Shown here piece by piece: positions 46,601 to 56,500 of a stretch of 64,000 nt of DNA. The stretch is from Carboxylicivirga linearis (GTDB taxonomy: Bacteria; Bacteroidota; Bacteroidia; Bacteroidales; Marinilabiliaceae): the NCBI RefSeq assembly GCF_018271995.1, contig NZ_JAGUCO010000003.1, positions 492,831 to 556,830 on the forward strand, given 5' to 3'. The translations under genes and the position numbers were made by a program. The notes under the pieces are model-generated. The model did not search any database, was not told where the DNA came from, and was given only the letters and a program-made list of their open reading frames with translations. Position 1 is the first letter of the stretch; every line of letters starts with the position of its first letter.

Positions 46601-49600
46601 CTATGTGTTTAGTGATAATACAAGAGCCGTTGTTTTAAATGGATTGAGAGATCAGACCATACGTGATGATATTGACAATTCATTAGATGTAGCTCAAATA
46701 GTCTTTTCCGGAACTGGAACCAAGACACTTGGAGACGGTAATGATGTGGTAAATATAGATGGCGATTTAAGCATTGACGGTGGTGTAACTGTTGAAACCG
46801 CAAGAAACATAACCTTTAATGGTTCCAATTGGACAAATAATGGAATTTACACTCAAACAGGAGGTGCTTTAACATTTAATGGTGCATCCGATCAAACCAT
46901 TAACCCTGGCGCGGTCAATGCATCAAACTATTTTAATAATGTAATTTTCGATAATGCTTCTGCAAAAACCTTTGTTACCAATGGAGCTGACATTAATGGC
47001 GACCTAACTATTAATGCAGGCACCGTTGATTTGGGTGCATTGGAGCATTATATTTATGATGAGGTAACTAACATTTTAGGAGGTACCTTAATTAGTGCAA
47101 ATGCAGATATTATTCTTGATGGAGGAACTCAGGTGATTAATACTCCAAATTTTGAAGTGAATAATATTACTTGTGGTGCTGTGGGTACACCAACCAAATA
47201 TTTGGTTTCAGATTGGACAATAAATGGTGATTTAGTCATTGATGCAGATGCAAGACTTAATACCCGATATTCATCAATTGATTATGATATTTACATTAAG
47301 GGTAACTGGACTAATAACGGAACATTTATAGATAATGCATCAAGGGTAACTTTTAATGGTTCATTATTATTTACCGACATAACCAGTGGAGGCGATGATT
47401 TTTACAATGTAACTTTTGCTCCATCGTCGGGTGTAACTTATCGACTACTAAGCACCGATACACGTTTTGCTAATACAGTGACGATTGGTAGTAATGCCAA
47501 TTTGAATTTGAATAGTCAAACCCTTTACTTAGGTCGAAACTATGCGGCCGAAAGAACTCATACTGTAAACGGAACATTAACTGTTAATGAGAATGCAAGG
47601 TTGATAGTTAATAATTATCCAAGCCAAAGTACTTTAAATATTGAGAGTGGAGGTACACTTAATGTTATAGGTTCTGATAATTCAAATGTTGCAACCTTAA
47701 CAAGTGAGAATTCAGATAACAGGGATAAAACGCAGATTAATGTGTTATCGGGTGCAAACCTTGGAGCCCGTTATTATGTAATGGAATATCTTGCTGATGC
47801 AGGTATTAACATGGAATTAGGATCAGTGCTGGATGCTGTTAATAACTTGTCTGATGGAACCTGGTTAGGAATGAGAGATGTAGCAGGTGCAAGGTATCTT
47901 GTTCTGGAAGCTAATTATTCCGGAGGAACTATATCAAATGTGGCCTTTAACTACAGTGCTGGTGTTCCGGTTCAGGGAAGACATTACAATGTTCAGCGTA
48001 TTAATGCAACTGTTGGAAATCCGGTTACTTTTGATAATGTAACAGGTTCAATTGGTAGCTATCGCTTCGAAGAAGATGATCAGACACCGTCTGATGTGGC
48101 AGGTAAATTGCGTTGGCCGGCTATCACTGAAACCTATTGGACTGGGGCTGTTGACGTAGATTGGCATAAAGATGGCAACTGGGATAATGGTGTACCTACC
48201 TCTTCTATCGATGCTATCATTCCGGATGTGAGCAGCACAACCGGTAATAATCCATTTGTACTAAGTGCTGATGCTGTTTGTAAAAGTCTGATCATTACCG
48301 ATGGACGATTGAGGATTGAAAACGATTATGATTTGACAGCTAACGCTGATGTTTCTATTTCTGATGGTTTGCTTTACATTAATTCATCTGGTTCGATAAT
48401 TAATGCTGGTGGAGATTGGTTAATAGATACCAACGGTAACTTTACCCATGGTGGAGGAACGGTTAACTTTACTTCAGGTACAGGTTCTGCTTCTATTTCA
48501 CCAGGAGGATCTGCATTTAATAATGTAACTTTCAATAATGGATTAACCGTTTTTGATATTTCGGCCTCATCATTATTAGTTGATGGTAATTTTACCATTC
48601 AAAGTGGTACGGTTTCTCCGTCAACAAATAATTATGTATATACTTTTAATGGAGATTACAGTATAAACGGGGGTACATTCTCAACGTCTTCAGCTTCAAA
48701 CGGAACAATAGTTCTTAATGCTGATGGCGATCAGTTAGTAACTAATGCAATTTTCGATAATCTGAGAGTTGCAGGAACAGGTAATAAATTGTTTAATGGA
48801 AGTGTCGTAATAAAAGGTTCCACCGAAGTATTCTCTAACTTAAGTGCTCAGAGTGGAAGTGATATTTCATTCGAAGGTGATGTTACTATTGATGCTTCTG
48901 CAACCTTCATAGATGGGGATGAACATCATATTTTTACAGGAACAAACTGGTATGGAGATGGATCATACTCTGGGAATGGTACCATAACATTTGCTAATAC
49001 CAGTGCAAATCAAAATTTATATGGGGCATCGTTTAATAACCTGGTTGTATCTTGTACGGGAAGAAACTTTACCTTATATGGTGATGTAAATATTAGTGGT
49101 GACTTAACTTTTGAGACTGGTATTAACAGGGCCGATTTACAAATCTACACATTTACCGGTGATGGAACGGGTGATTTTGTTGTTGAATCAGGTGTTTCAA
49201 CCTATGTTTACGGCAACGATAATTTTCCTAAATCTTTTGCTGCTTATACAATGGACCCTACTAGTAATACTTATTATGCAGGATCATCCGATCAGAATAT
49301 TGATGGGGTGCAATATGGTCATTTGAGATTAAATAATGCTAATACCAAAACTCTAACAGGAGATGCAGTTATTCAAGGTAATTTATATGTATATGATGCT
49401 ACAATAGATGTAAGTACAAATAATTATTCAATAACAATTGGTGGAAATTGGTATAATAACAGTGGTACTCCCGGGCAATTTATTTGCCGAAATGGAGAAG
49501 TTATATTCAACGGTTCATCAAATCAAGGTATTTATTTTGGAGGTAGCAGTACAAACGTATTTTACGACTTAACGATTAATGCATCAGCTGATGTGATGGC

Positions 49601-52600
49601 TTATAATAATACATCAAATGATTTTATTGTTCAAAATGACTTAACCGCAAGTAGCGGAATTTTTGATGCTGAGGGAAGAACAATATATGTTGGGGGTGAT
49701 TTAGTAGCATCTGGTTCGGGTAGTTTCCGAACTTCGGGCACTTATTATTTGAATCAACCTTCCGGAATGGCAAACATTGGTATGAATGGTTCTACTATTT
49801 ATAACCTAACAATCAATAGTGGTGCTACCTATACTGTTCTGGATGAAGTTAATCTGAACGGAAGTTTTAATCTTCTTTCAGGTGTTTTCGATGGAGCTGG
49901 GAATACCGTTAATTTAGGAAATGGAAATGTTGATGTGATTAATATCGATGGTACCTATATTGTTGGTCCGGGAGGTGTTCTTGGGCTAGGAAACGGTAGT
50001 TCGTTAAATGTACATTCCGGCGGACGAATTGAAGTAGTTGGGAATTCATCATCATTAGCTAAGGTATCGAATAATACTTCAGGTGGGCGCTATAGCTGTA
50101 CAATTGAAGGTGAAATTGCAGCTGAGTATTACCTGTTTGAATACATGGCTAATACCGGAGTTTATCTTACACCAACATCAACTATTGATGCAATCTATCA
50201 CTTTAGTAATGGTACTTTCTCCAATGGAAGTAACACGGGACAAATGCTTCGTGTTGAGAATACTCAAAACTTTACTGATTTAGGAGGTAACAGGATTGAA
50301 AATGTATCCTTTCCTCAAAATCCTGGAGGAAGTGCAATTAACGTTGCAAAATATTCAGCAGGATCAGGAAATCTGGAATTTTATAATTCAACAGGTGTCT
50401 TTGCAGGTGAGGCTTATGAAAATGATCCGAATAACTTAATTGATTGGACAGGACCGGTTCAACTGACCTGGAATGGTTCAGTTAGTACCGATTGGAATAC
50501 GGCAAATAACTGGACGCCTAGTTCGGGGTCTCCAATTGTTCCAACATCAGCTAATAATGTAATTATTGCTAATGCTACCAATCAGCCTATATTAACAATT
50601 GCCGGTCAGCAAACAGGTAACCTTACTATTAATTCGGGGTCTGAAATAAGAATTAATACTCCGGAGGATTTGGGAGCTATCGATTTAGATATTGACGGAG
50701 ATATTCAAATTGATGGAACTTTAAGAACTATTTCTGAGGCTGACTATATCACTGTTGGAGGTAATTGGGTAAGAGAATCAAGTGGTGTTGTGTTGTTAAA
50801 TGGTAACGTAACCTTTGATGGAACCGGAGGCGCCAAAATAATTAATAACCGGGGTACAGATTTCTATAGTTTAACTATTGGAGGTACTACGCAATATCAA
50901 TTGGCAAGTAACACTGCTGTTAAAAACGATGTGGTCATTAATTCAGGTGCTACTTTTGATCTTTCATCATCAAATTACACTTTAACTGTAAAAGGTAACT
51001 GGGCAAATAATGGAACTTTATTGGCGCAGCAGCGGAAAGTAGTATTTGCCGCCACTTCAGGTACAAAGAATATTTATGGCGGAACGTCAGCATTCTATGA
51101 TGTGGATATTAATGCATCTGGAGTGATATATACTTTAACTTCTGATATAACTATAAATGAGGAATTAAATATTCTTGACGGAGAACTGGATTTGGGCGCT
51201 AATAAGTTGACGATTGGTGATGGTTCAGGAACGGATGAGATTAATATTTATGGAACATTGTATGTTAATGAAGGAGCTACTCTTGATATGGCGGATCAAT
51301 CCAGTTTAATTGTAAACTCAGGTGGTTTAATTGAATTGTTAGGTACTGATTCAGGAAATAGAGCTACTTTAACAAGTAGTACAGGTGGAAGGTACTCATT
51401 TGATGTTACCTCAGGTGCTTCAATAAAAGCAAGATATTATCAGGTTGATTATACCGATGCTGATGGTTTATATATGCATCCGGGTGCTAATATTGATGCT
51501 GTTGATAATTTATCCGATGGGATATTCTCAAACGGTTATCCATCTTCAGGAAGTTATATGACGTTGTTACATGAAATGGGAGCTGATGAAACCTTACGCA
51601 ATTTGGTATTTAATGCTGGTCCTGCTTATAATGTTCAGCGTACAGCTGGAACAACCATTTTTCACTTTGAGGATGCCAGTGGTGATTTGGGGAACTACTT
51701 GTATGAAAAAGATGAAGAGGCTACTCCTAGTCCGTCAAGTGGATTGTTACGTTGGCCATTTGTTCAATTGTATACTTGGGAAGGTGATGTTAACAATGAT
51801 TGGTTTGAAGCTGATAATTGGTTTAATAGTCAGTTGCCAGTACCAACATCTGATGTTACTATTTCAGCATCAGCTCCAACGCAGCCTATTGTAAGTAATA
51901 GTACATTAGTTCAAATGAATGATTTAACAATTGAAAGTGGAGCAAGCCTCATAGTTCAAGAAGGATCACAGGTAACTGTTGATGGAGATATGATAACAAA
52001 TGGAGGTTTAACCATATTAAATACAGCTGATAGTCCTGCATCTTTTATCAATAATGGTTCTCAGACGAATGATATTACTGTGTCCTGGATTTATCCGTCA
52101 AGAAGGTATTGGTATATAGGTCATTGTATCAGTCTTCCAAATATATCTGCATACGATGCATTAGTATCCGCAGGAAATGCGTATTTCTTATATAATTATA
52201 ACGGCAGTTGGAATGATATAACGGGAGTTGGAGATGGATTCTCAGATCCATTACAAGGGTATTCATTTATTGTTAGAGATGAAGGATCAACTGTTTCACA
52301 TACCGGTATATTAAATGTTGGAGATTATAGTACAAACCTGATTTCGGGATGGCAATTAATTGCAAACCCTTACTCATCATACTATCATTTGCCAACAGAA
52401 AATGTTGCAACTGGTGATTTCAGGAATACAACCGGCTCTGTTTATGTGCGAACAGGTACAGATTCGGAGAATAGATCGCTTGCAACATTCAATACCTTAA
52501 ACGGTATTTTTACACCAGAAACTTTCGATGGTATTGTAGCTCCAATGCAGTCCTTCTGGGTTAAGCGTTCAAATGCAGGTGATGTTTATATGAAGCAAGC

Positions 52601-53348
52601 CAATAGGATTCATGATCCTTCAAAATCGCCATTGAAATCAAAAGCTTCAACATCTTCCAATAATCTTTTGCGAATAACTCTTGATAATGGTATTGCAACT
52701 GATGAAGCAGTGGTTGCTTTACGTTCTTTTGGTAGTTTCTCTTATTCTAAAAATGACTCCGAACAGCGAATGGAATCGAATAATAAAGTTCCATACATTT
52801 ATTCAATGAAAGATAATAATATGGCAGTTATTAATGTTTTACCAGAGACAGTAGAAGGAAACACTGTTGAACTTGGGTTTACATTACCTGAAATTGGAGA
52901 TAATAGTTTAAAGGTTTCAGGTTTGGATAATTTTGATTCAAATATTGCAGTCTATTTAGAAGATATGCTAACAGGTGATTTTATTGATCTGAGATCACAA
53001 AATCGATACAACTTTACTACAGCAGAGGTGAATAATAATTCCCGCTTCGTTCTTCATTTTAAAGCTAATCAGGCAACAAATGTTGAAAATATAAAGAATA
53101 TAAACCTGTTTAAAGTGTATGGTTACAAGCAGAATGCAATTGTTGAAATTGATGAATCAATTTTGGGAGAAGCAATGAGCTATGGAGAAATTAGAGTATA
53201 TAGCATGCAAGGAGATCAAATACATTCAACAAGTTTTGAGGGTTTAAAAACAACTGTTGAATTGCCTGATGTACATGCTGTTTATATTATAGAACTAAAT
53301 GTTGGAAAATACAGATTTAATAAGAAAATAGTTAAAACAGCTTTGTAG
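37644..53348 (+). CDS. Giant secreted beta-repeat protein with T9SS sorting domain (5234 residues)
   Basis: The signal peptide (about 1-31) ends VFIVLAAFFVINASAQ. The body is built of beta-solenoid units of roughly 60-75 residues with the pattern FNG..DQ.I, N(V/L).....KTL.G, GDL.I..G, G(N/D)W.NNGT. On top of this are W-x-G/NW modules near residues 46, 448, 2349, 3500, 4274 and 4710. Five copies of a larger block of about 140 residues lie near 852-992, 2219-2346, 3352-3493, 4136-4270 and 4576-4710. Each has an IDA/DVTNN...SNGTF segment, then YNVQR.(A/S)GT, F.(D/N)ASG, YE.D and a Trp. The shared cassette is at about 4710-5139 and a T9SS tail follows. The frame is unbroken for 15.7 kb, arguing for purifying selection. 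Function unknown; surface adhesin or fibre is the best guess. Confidence 0.87.
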   Translation: MKKNHLQFQTSYSLKSVFIVLAAFFVINASAQTDGDFRTSATGVFNWSDAANWEVYNTGAWGIASEYPGESLGTGDVQINDGAQVALDVSPANPIGSLTFADGTLISTTLSFSSGAALEISGSVVFQSPAADAGDQFLNIGDGSIICSEIIMADPGDNLFDTEITLSTGTLTVSGNITMTNGNRNAIRYTDAGFLNVGGDVAGGTFTRGTSTVNYNGVGDQIVRNFMYHNLTVSNGGTKTLNGNTNIYGLLTLGAILDIENRQLYFSNTASVAPETSYSSSAMINISNNGYIRRDGNESSDYEMTYPIGIGSDYTPMILTSVSGSDVSGRLYVRVYNTRHSLTVGSDNVLTRYWAITTSGLTLTSLDGSFNYADNDVLAPITESNLTTVGHFDGATWLQNESTTGYDHATNQISFSNIAQLEGEWTLGEASGCFDGLPTGTFTITDGSWNNTATWNTGIVPGQGGNEDVTVFHNVGDLNIGFTVNSLTVEETGQLDFDDDDVTINNDFVIKGSVNDDNSGGTVNVLGNLLIESTGSFNFQRCNLNVTGLTTVDGTVTDTDGNGTCTFNGVFTVSAGGTYTSNQNDFDFVGGIHNEGSFTNSSSFTVNQDLLITGSSEVQFTNDIYIADNVTLTNENTGGLSVIDQLDGLGANSILVNKALINHGDTYRIPMVTGQIDCGSFPNTFNYSRDGRQYINPTTYYNLIVSNNNDKELQGETTVLNDLTTSGTADFECQNHNLNIGGAILHTSSGLFDTGTNTVTYNGTSDQIINSSIAYDGNLAVDGSGIKSLNGTTSISSDINILGATLNVNGQTLTPGGNVTVSNGATLDINDNSTLELGDAAVLTNNGILKVVGTSGNRATITTSGSGGYIINQNDAAAEFHALYGVVDASGGITIADGTVDVTNNFSYTTFSNGTGSEYLNVTGLDPVGGLTSVQSAVFESGPTYNVTRTSGTETITFNQATGDLAGENFDNDNGNPGTLIEWTDPTSVFYSTGDVSAGITTSWARNQDGSGGNPSSVTDGSVTLIVQDGHTVTLDSNGDIDVKKLIVGEGGSAAYFNIGADATVQTLTIQELLEVKAQGELNVGSNASHILNLYGNLINNGTVDLQQSYTSVVNTHLYGNMEITGSAIPVFNDVVIEAGCNALTRVSIDVNRHVYLQSGAVFDDGGQDHTVEFNWINNGGTYNATGSLNFDGGTSVVASTGNSTTFNIVQFTGGGLTSVLESINVNGDFSVSNNTRLSVGDIIVTVNGDFDIESGSEYIQNANSTNFEGASAQTINFSGSTAFDDVTFSNGGANAKTINGSLNALGDVTINNGATVDGAGTHTISGDLRLDGTCNFSGSITMNGTNVYIESSNVTPATSTLGTAELIIDGRIFLRHTSGGVFNLNVQNNVTVQNNYLVLNDNTSLTGQIGNTLTLSPSTSLYVRGSDNFPGGFGTFDFDPTAWVRYDASIDQTVRGGFSYGNLQLRYNNSKTVDGSVTITGILNLSNEVTFNLGAFDHTFSGTDIQNGNSTMTGTGSFTIGGYDGDQYIRSTGTGYYALGDLILDQSGATQTRTQTFYSGVDVRLSGDLTITNTGGNQSIGHVVNLNDNNITGPAGTLSLGAYCELRTTNTDFGTNVISSFATSSANVNSSIYYSLNGAQQIASGITYGNLDLGGGDKTADGDLTVLGDFSQRSGTPVFYDAGGTHTISGDWNMASVNYYTSTSATGTIVFDGVDQDIDGYNFNNITVSNTGSANVIRSMYVFGNLTVDDGSVVDMADMNLNIGGNIQAIGAGVFSQTDGTTTFDGTGAQQIVLNATSQIGHLTIDKVLASAEVVSVLDELHISGNTNINANAGILDISGQNVYFGDNLYVRQNVDGSDNPVTNFVAANSTAYFNGSAAQSIRNFNENDLTFYNIIFSGADKTFEYSNPDVDHPASTNAIIENNFTISGATVNGYTFDFYVQGNWTNTGTFQHGNNRTVYFNGSADQTISASSFGSVKFEGSQNKILDGNITVSYDLTIDGTANLDANGNNITVGHDWDNQYSGTYTPNGGKVIFNSSYNSNIYTGTTTGSIAGKDFYAVDFNKSGRMDLQGDLVVATNLNINSDQIDTNTFDVYVGGNFVNKGTYNANNSASTLTLNGSGGTYIFDPNGTTFRELVINAPGSTYEQGSDFGIQSVDMSLTAGTLNVNENQIQVNNYGRAININGGTLNVNAGSTIQFTDDQYLNMTSGALLLIGETGKPVTLENTHTTANRLGNIVITGGTLHANYYRIQKGTLSILGTATIDVTNNLSNGTFTNGYSSDPYIYLATDFSDFAINDVIFNAGAQYNVSRPTGTKGVLTIQDASGGLAGEIYENDPDSNVDWTFPSGFFWDGGGDGTSWNDAINWDGNTVPGINNIVYLNHDQLAAAYDVVIQSGDATCRRLNIETQGGNPISVTVGSSRILTVQQHVSIATNTTLSQQDNTALINVGQNWTNLGTFNHGSSTVTFNATGGNYIIATGGTGAGKDFYNVTINSPSTEYTVDAPMSVLNDLTLTDGTFDLVSPNNDLNVGGNWYLDQANGAVFVPSTADVTFDGNNQSITNGTFYNVIIGGSGTKTFNSNIAIDNDILLNAGATLDAIENNVYVRGDWTNDGGTFTQTGFGNVIFDRTGGGQQIENGSGSTTFNNLIFSNSSSKSFNKDVDINGDVLINNGSGIVYFRTYTLNGLGTSNTFTNNATFQLEGTSNFPTGFETLDIASAGEVRYYSDGPQDIYSTEYYNLRMRSLSDGISSVKTALGDLIINGWLAIDGNLREAVLDMSVNDANITLTGNLSVTANSGITWGIGDATLTHVGGDWAIDADISSFNNLILAGTGDKNLRGSLTITGDLIVRSNVDLELYNSNDRTQFQLLTGTTTGSFTMETGARTLDSRPSLADDPVNGGPAIPEGFGTYDFNENSTYFLYSPNGVSQTLYTDNGIDYGNLYFRGTKDVTSDGVADLDVDGDWDIESSTYYDGGRDSYIAGSDIYLTDYVFSDNTRAVVLNGLRDQTIRDDIDNSLDVAQIVFSGTGTKTLGDGNDVVNIDGDLSIDGGVTVETARNITFNGSNWTNNGIYTQTGGALTFNGASDQTINPGAVNASNYFNNVIFDNASAKTFVTNGADINGDLTINAGTVDLGALEHYIYDEVTNILGGTLISANADIILDGGTQVINTPNFEVNNITCGAVGTPTKYLVSDWTINGDLVIDADARLNTRYSSIDYDIYIKGNWTNNGTFIDNASRVTFNGSLLFTDITSGGDDFYNVTFAPSSGVTYRLLSTDTRFANTVTIGSNANLNLNSQTLYLGRNYAAERTHTVNGTLTVNENARLIVNNYPSQSTLNIESGGTLNVIGSDNSNVATLTSENSDNRDKTQINVLSGANLGARYYVMEYLADAGINMELGSVLDAVNNLSDGTWLGMRDVAGARYLVLEANYSGGTISNVAFNYSAGVPVQGRHYNVQRINATVGNPVTFDNVTGSIGSYRFEEDDQTPSDVAGKLRWPAITETYWTGAVDVDWHKDGNWDNGVPTSSIDAIIPDVSSTTGNNPFVLSADAVCKSLIITDGRLRIENDYDLTANADVSISDGLLYINSSGSIINAGGDWLIDTNGNFTHGGGTVNFTSGTGSASISPGGSAFNNVTFNNGLTVFDISASSLLVDGNFTIQSGTVSPSTNNYVYTFNGDYSINGGTFSTSSASNGTIVLNADGDQLVTNAIFDNLRVAGTGNKLFNGSVVIKGSTEVFSNLSAQSGSDISFEGDVTIDASATFIDGDEHHIFTGTNWYGDGSYSGNGTITFANTSANQNLYGASFNNLVVSCTGRNFTLYGDVNISGDLTFETGINRADLQIYTFTGDGTGDFVVESGVSTYVYGNDNFPKSFAAYTMDPTSNTYYAGSSDQNIDGVQYGHLRLNNANTKTLTGDAVIQGNLYVYDATIDVSTNNYSITIGGNWYNNSGTPGQFICRNGEVIFNGSSNQGIYFGGSSTNVFYDLTINASADVMAYNNTSNDFIVQNDLTASSGIFDAEGRTIYVGGDLVASGSGSFRTSGTYYLNQPSGMANIGMNGSTIYNLTINSGATYTVLDEVNLNGSFNLLSGVFDGAGNTVNLGNGNVDVINIDGTYIVGPGGVLGLGNGSSLNVHSGGRIEVVGNSSSLAKVSNNTSGGRYSCTIEGEIAAEYYLFEYMANTGVYLTPTSTIDAIYHFSNGTFSNGSNTGQMLRVENTQNFTDLGGNRIENVSFPQNPGGSAINVAKYSAGSGNLEFYNSTGVFAGEAYENDPNNLIDWTGPVQLTWNGSVSTDWNTANNWTPSSGSPIVPTSANNVIIANATNQPILTIAGQQTGNLTINSGSEIRINTPEDLGAIDLDIDGDIQIDGTLRTISEADYITVGGNWVRESSGVVLLNGNVTFDGTGGAKIINNRGTDFYSLTIGGTTQYQLASNTAVKNDVVINSGATFDLSSSNYTLTVKGNWANNGTLLAQQRKVVFAATSGTKNIYGGTSAFYDVDINASGVIYTLTSDITINEELNILDGELDLGANKLTIGDGSGTDEINIYGTLYVNEGATLDMADQSSLIVNSGGLIELLGTDSGNRATLTSSTGGRYSFDVTSGASIKARYYQVDYTDADGLYMHPGANIDAVDNLSDGIFSNGYPSSGSYMTLLHEMGADETLRNLVFNAGPAYNVQRTAGTTIFHFEDASGDLGNYLYEKDEEATPSPSSGLLRWPFVQLYTWEGDVNNDWFEADNWFNSQLPVPTSDVTISASAPTQPIVSNSTLVQMNDLTIESGASLIVQEGSQVTVDGDMITNGGLTILNTADSPASFINNGSQTNDITVSWIYPSRRYWYIGHCISLPNISAYDALVSAGNAYFLYNYNGSWNDITGVGDGFSDPLQGYSFIVRDEGSTVSHTGILNVGDYSTNLISGWQLIANPYSSYYHLPTENVATGDFRNTTGSVYVRTGTDSENRSLATFNTLNGIFTPETFDGIVAPMQSFWVKRSNAGDVYMKQANRIHDPSKSPLKSKASTSSNNLLRITLDNGIATDEAVVALRSFGSFSYSKNDSEQRMESNNKVPYIYSMKDNNMAVINVLPETVEGNTVELGFTLPEIGDNSLKVSGLDNFDSNIAVYLEDMLTGDFIDLRSQNRYNFTTAEVNNNSRFVLHFKANQATNVENIKNINLFKVYGYKQNAIVEIDESILGEAMSYGEIRVYSMQGDQIHSTSFEGLKTTVELPDVHAVYIIELNVGKYRFNKKIVKTAL

Positions 53349-53370
53349 TAAAAGCTTCTTAAAATTTCTA

Positions 53371-53401
53371 AAAGGTCAACTTAATAGTTGACCTTTTTTT
53401 T
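53371..53401 (+). terminator. Terminator after the 5234-residue protein gene
   Basis: AAAGGTCAACT (53371-53381) pairs perfectly with AGTTGACCTTT (53386-53396), TAAT loop, then a T tract. Confidence 0.92.
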
Positions 53402-53570
53402 GTGGTTTTTGTCAATAGGTTTTGTCAACTTTTTTAAAACGTTAGTCAAAGATTGATGATTTGAGGGGTAAAAACTCTCTGATAGCGAATTACTTTTGCG
53501 AAGTTATATTCAAAATATATGAATATTAACGTCGAATATTTAAGTAAATCTAAGGAACAATATTCTTGTA

Positions 53571-56500
53571 ATGGCAGGATTTAATTTATCAAAACAAATC
53601 AATTACCTATTTTTTATAGGTATTTCTTTTTTACTTCCGGTGCAAATTATTGGACAAACAGGTCCAGGTAGTATCGGAAATACAACTGGAACTAACGGTA
53701 ATCCAAAAATAGTATTATGGTTAGACGGTGAATCTCTAGAGTTATCTGAAAATGATAATATATCAACTTGGCTGGATCAATCAGGTAACAATAATGATCT
53801 TTCACAGACAGACCCTACATTAACACCCATTTATAGAGCAGGAGTTTTAAATGGGAAAGCAATAGCAGAATTTAGTCAGAGTAATAATCGTATACGAGGA
53901 TTAAACTTTGATATGCCTGCTGATGAGATTTCAACATTTATTGTAACAAGAACAGCTAGTTCGGGAGAAGCACTTATTTCTTATGCTGTATCATCACAGG
54001 ATAATGAATATTTAGTGCACGATGCTTCATCGCTAACATCAATTATTCAAGGTAGTAGTTGGGATAGTAATGAGACTTTTAATGATGATAATTGGCATAT
54101 TATAACTCAAACTTGGGCAAGCTCCGATGGAGGAACATATCTTTATAAAGATAATAATACTGCGTTAAGTTCAACTACTGCTAATGGAAGTATTACATCA
54201 TTGGGGTGTTTTGCTATTGGAGGAGAGCAAGATAATGTTGATGGTGGATATCAGACTAATCAGGCATTTGAAGGTGATATTGCAGAAATTATTGTTTTTG
54301 ATAGAAGGTTGTCTCAAGCAGAGGTTTCAATTGTTAATAATTACCTTAATTTAAAATATGCAGCTTCAGATGGTGATTTTCCTATAGCTAAGGATGGATT
54401 CAATAATGTAAATGCTGCTAATCACATCAATAACTTCGGAGGTACAGGTGTTGAGAGTGATGGTGCTTCTCAACTTTATTCATTATTGGGCATTGAACTT
54501 CCTGCTGGAAATCTGTCTGCCGGTGATTATTTGATGACAGCACATAATGGAATTGAAAATAATTTATTAAATATTGAAACCGGTCTGACCAATGCTGATG
54601 GTGCATGGGGACGAAGCTGGTATATTCAAAGAACAGGAACGTTTGATCCACAAATAACTTTCGATCTTTCAGAATTCGAAGATGGTAAGTATTTTTCAGG
54701 TACAAATAACTATGTGTTATTGTATAAGAGCACAGAGGGTGGAACGTATACAGTAATGCCTACTGTTGCAAGCCTTAGTAGTGTTACAAAATTAACATTT
54801 ACGGTTAACAACGCAGATTGGTCTGACGGTTTTTATACCTTGGGCTCAACAGATCTAACAATTGCTCCTTTACAAGGAGTAGCCGGAGTAACCTATTATG
54901 CATGGTTAAACGATGATTGGGATAATCCGGATACTTGGTCAATTCAGGAAAATACGCATGTTCCAAACGGTTATACTCCAACAACGTCTCCAACATCGGA
55001 CATAGATAAGGTGATAATTAAGAATGGTATTACGGTTAATGTTAATAGTAATAGCAAATCAAACGCTTTACTTGGGATTAGAGGAACACTTGACTTAGGA
55101 TCAACATCGGGACATAACTGGAGTACCATTAACGGTAGTGGTCGTTTGGTTTTGGAGTCGGATGAATTTCCTGTTGGAGATGCGACTCGATTTATAACAA
55201 AGGGGTTAGATGAAGGTACTGTAGTATATGAAGGAGCTGGTTTTACTTATCTAACAGAAAGGGAGTTTTTTAATCTTGAGGTGAATTTAAATAGTTCTAC
55301 CAATGGCATTACTCTTTTGAACAACTTAAAAGTTAACGGTAATTGTTATATCAACCGTGGAATTTTAAAAATAAATGATGATGCTTCAACAACGGGTATT
55401 GATATAGGTATTGATGGAAATCTTTGGATTCAATCAAATGGTAGTATTTCAACAGGTATTGGAAATGCTCGTCATGAGTTGAATCTTATGGGAGATTTTA
55501 CCAATAACGGAGTTGCTTATTTTACAAATCGAACATCTCAGATAGCAAACAGTGAAGCTACAGATGGTATTGTTGATGTAAATTTATTAAACAAATCTTC
55601 AGATCAGGTAATACAATTAAATGGTATCACCAACTTTTATCGTATTGAGATAGATAAAGGAATTGATCAAACTTATGTTGCCTCCATTGATGCTGATGAT
55701 GCAGCTTATTTTAATCTATTTGGTTACGCTAATGAAAGTCATGATGGAGATCAACCATATCGCTCTTCAAATAATAATGCATTAGGATTGATTGCGGGCA
55801 CTTTTAAGTTAGGCGCTAATATTAATGTGTTAACGTTAAGTAATAACCGTAATTTTGATATACCCGAAAGAGCAAGACTTTGGGTAGATGGTGCTACCGT
55901 GTTAAATAACAATGGTAATGCAACTGTTCCATACGGAACACTTCAGGTTTCCGGTGGTCTTTTTGAATCAAAAGTTTCGAGTGGTATTACAACTCGTAAA
56001 AATGGGTTAATTAAAATTGAAGGGGGAATTGTAAATACCAATGTAATCCGCACATCGGTTCGTGGAGCCGATAATGTTGGAGGATATGTACAAAGTGGTG
56101 GTACCATGAACTTGATTAGTGGTTCAATGAATAGTGATTATTATCGGTTTTGTATGACATATCCGGGTAATGTTTTTAATATGAGCGGTGGTACTCTTAA
56201 TATTCAGCAATCAGGAGGATTAGGAGGTATTTTTATAAACTCAGATGCACAAAACATAAATGTTACAGGGGGAACTGTTATTTGTAACGTAAGCTCAAAT
56301 AGTGATTTTAATATTACATCAAAGGCACCATTTTATAATCTTCAATTAACTAATTCAGCAGGTAATACTTATAATCATGTATTAGCTGATGCGTCAAATG
56401 TTGCGGGTACAGAAACGGTAAGTGCTCAACCATTGGTAGTATTAAATGATTTAAGTATTGAAACTGATGCTTTTCTACATCATAACGGACAAGATATTAC

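Noticed and set aside
37644..53348. CRISPR or tandem DNA repeat array suspected from repeated motifs
   Set aside because: The repetition is at protein level with divergent codons; there are no identical spaced direct repeats.
53491..53498. TACTTTTG as promoter of the 3294-residue gene
   Set aside because: The nearest TTG is 27 nt away, too far for the consensus; kept only as a remark in the gene entry.
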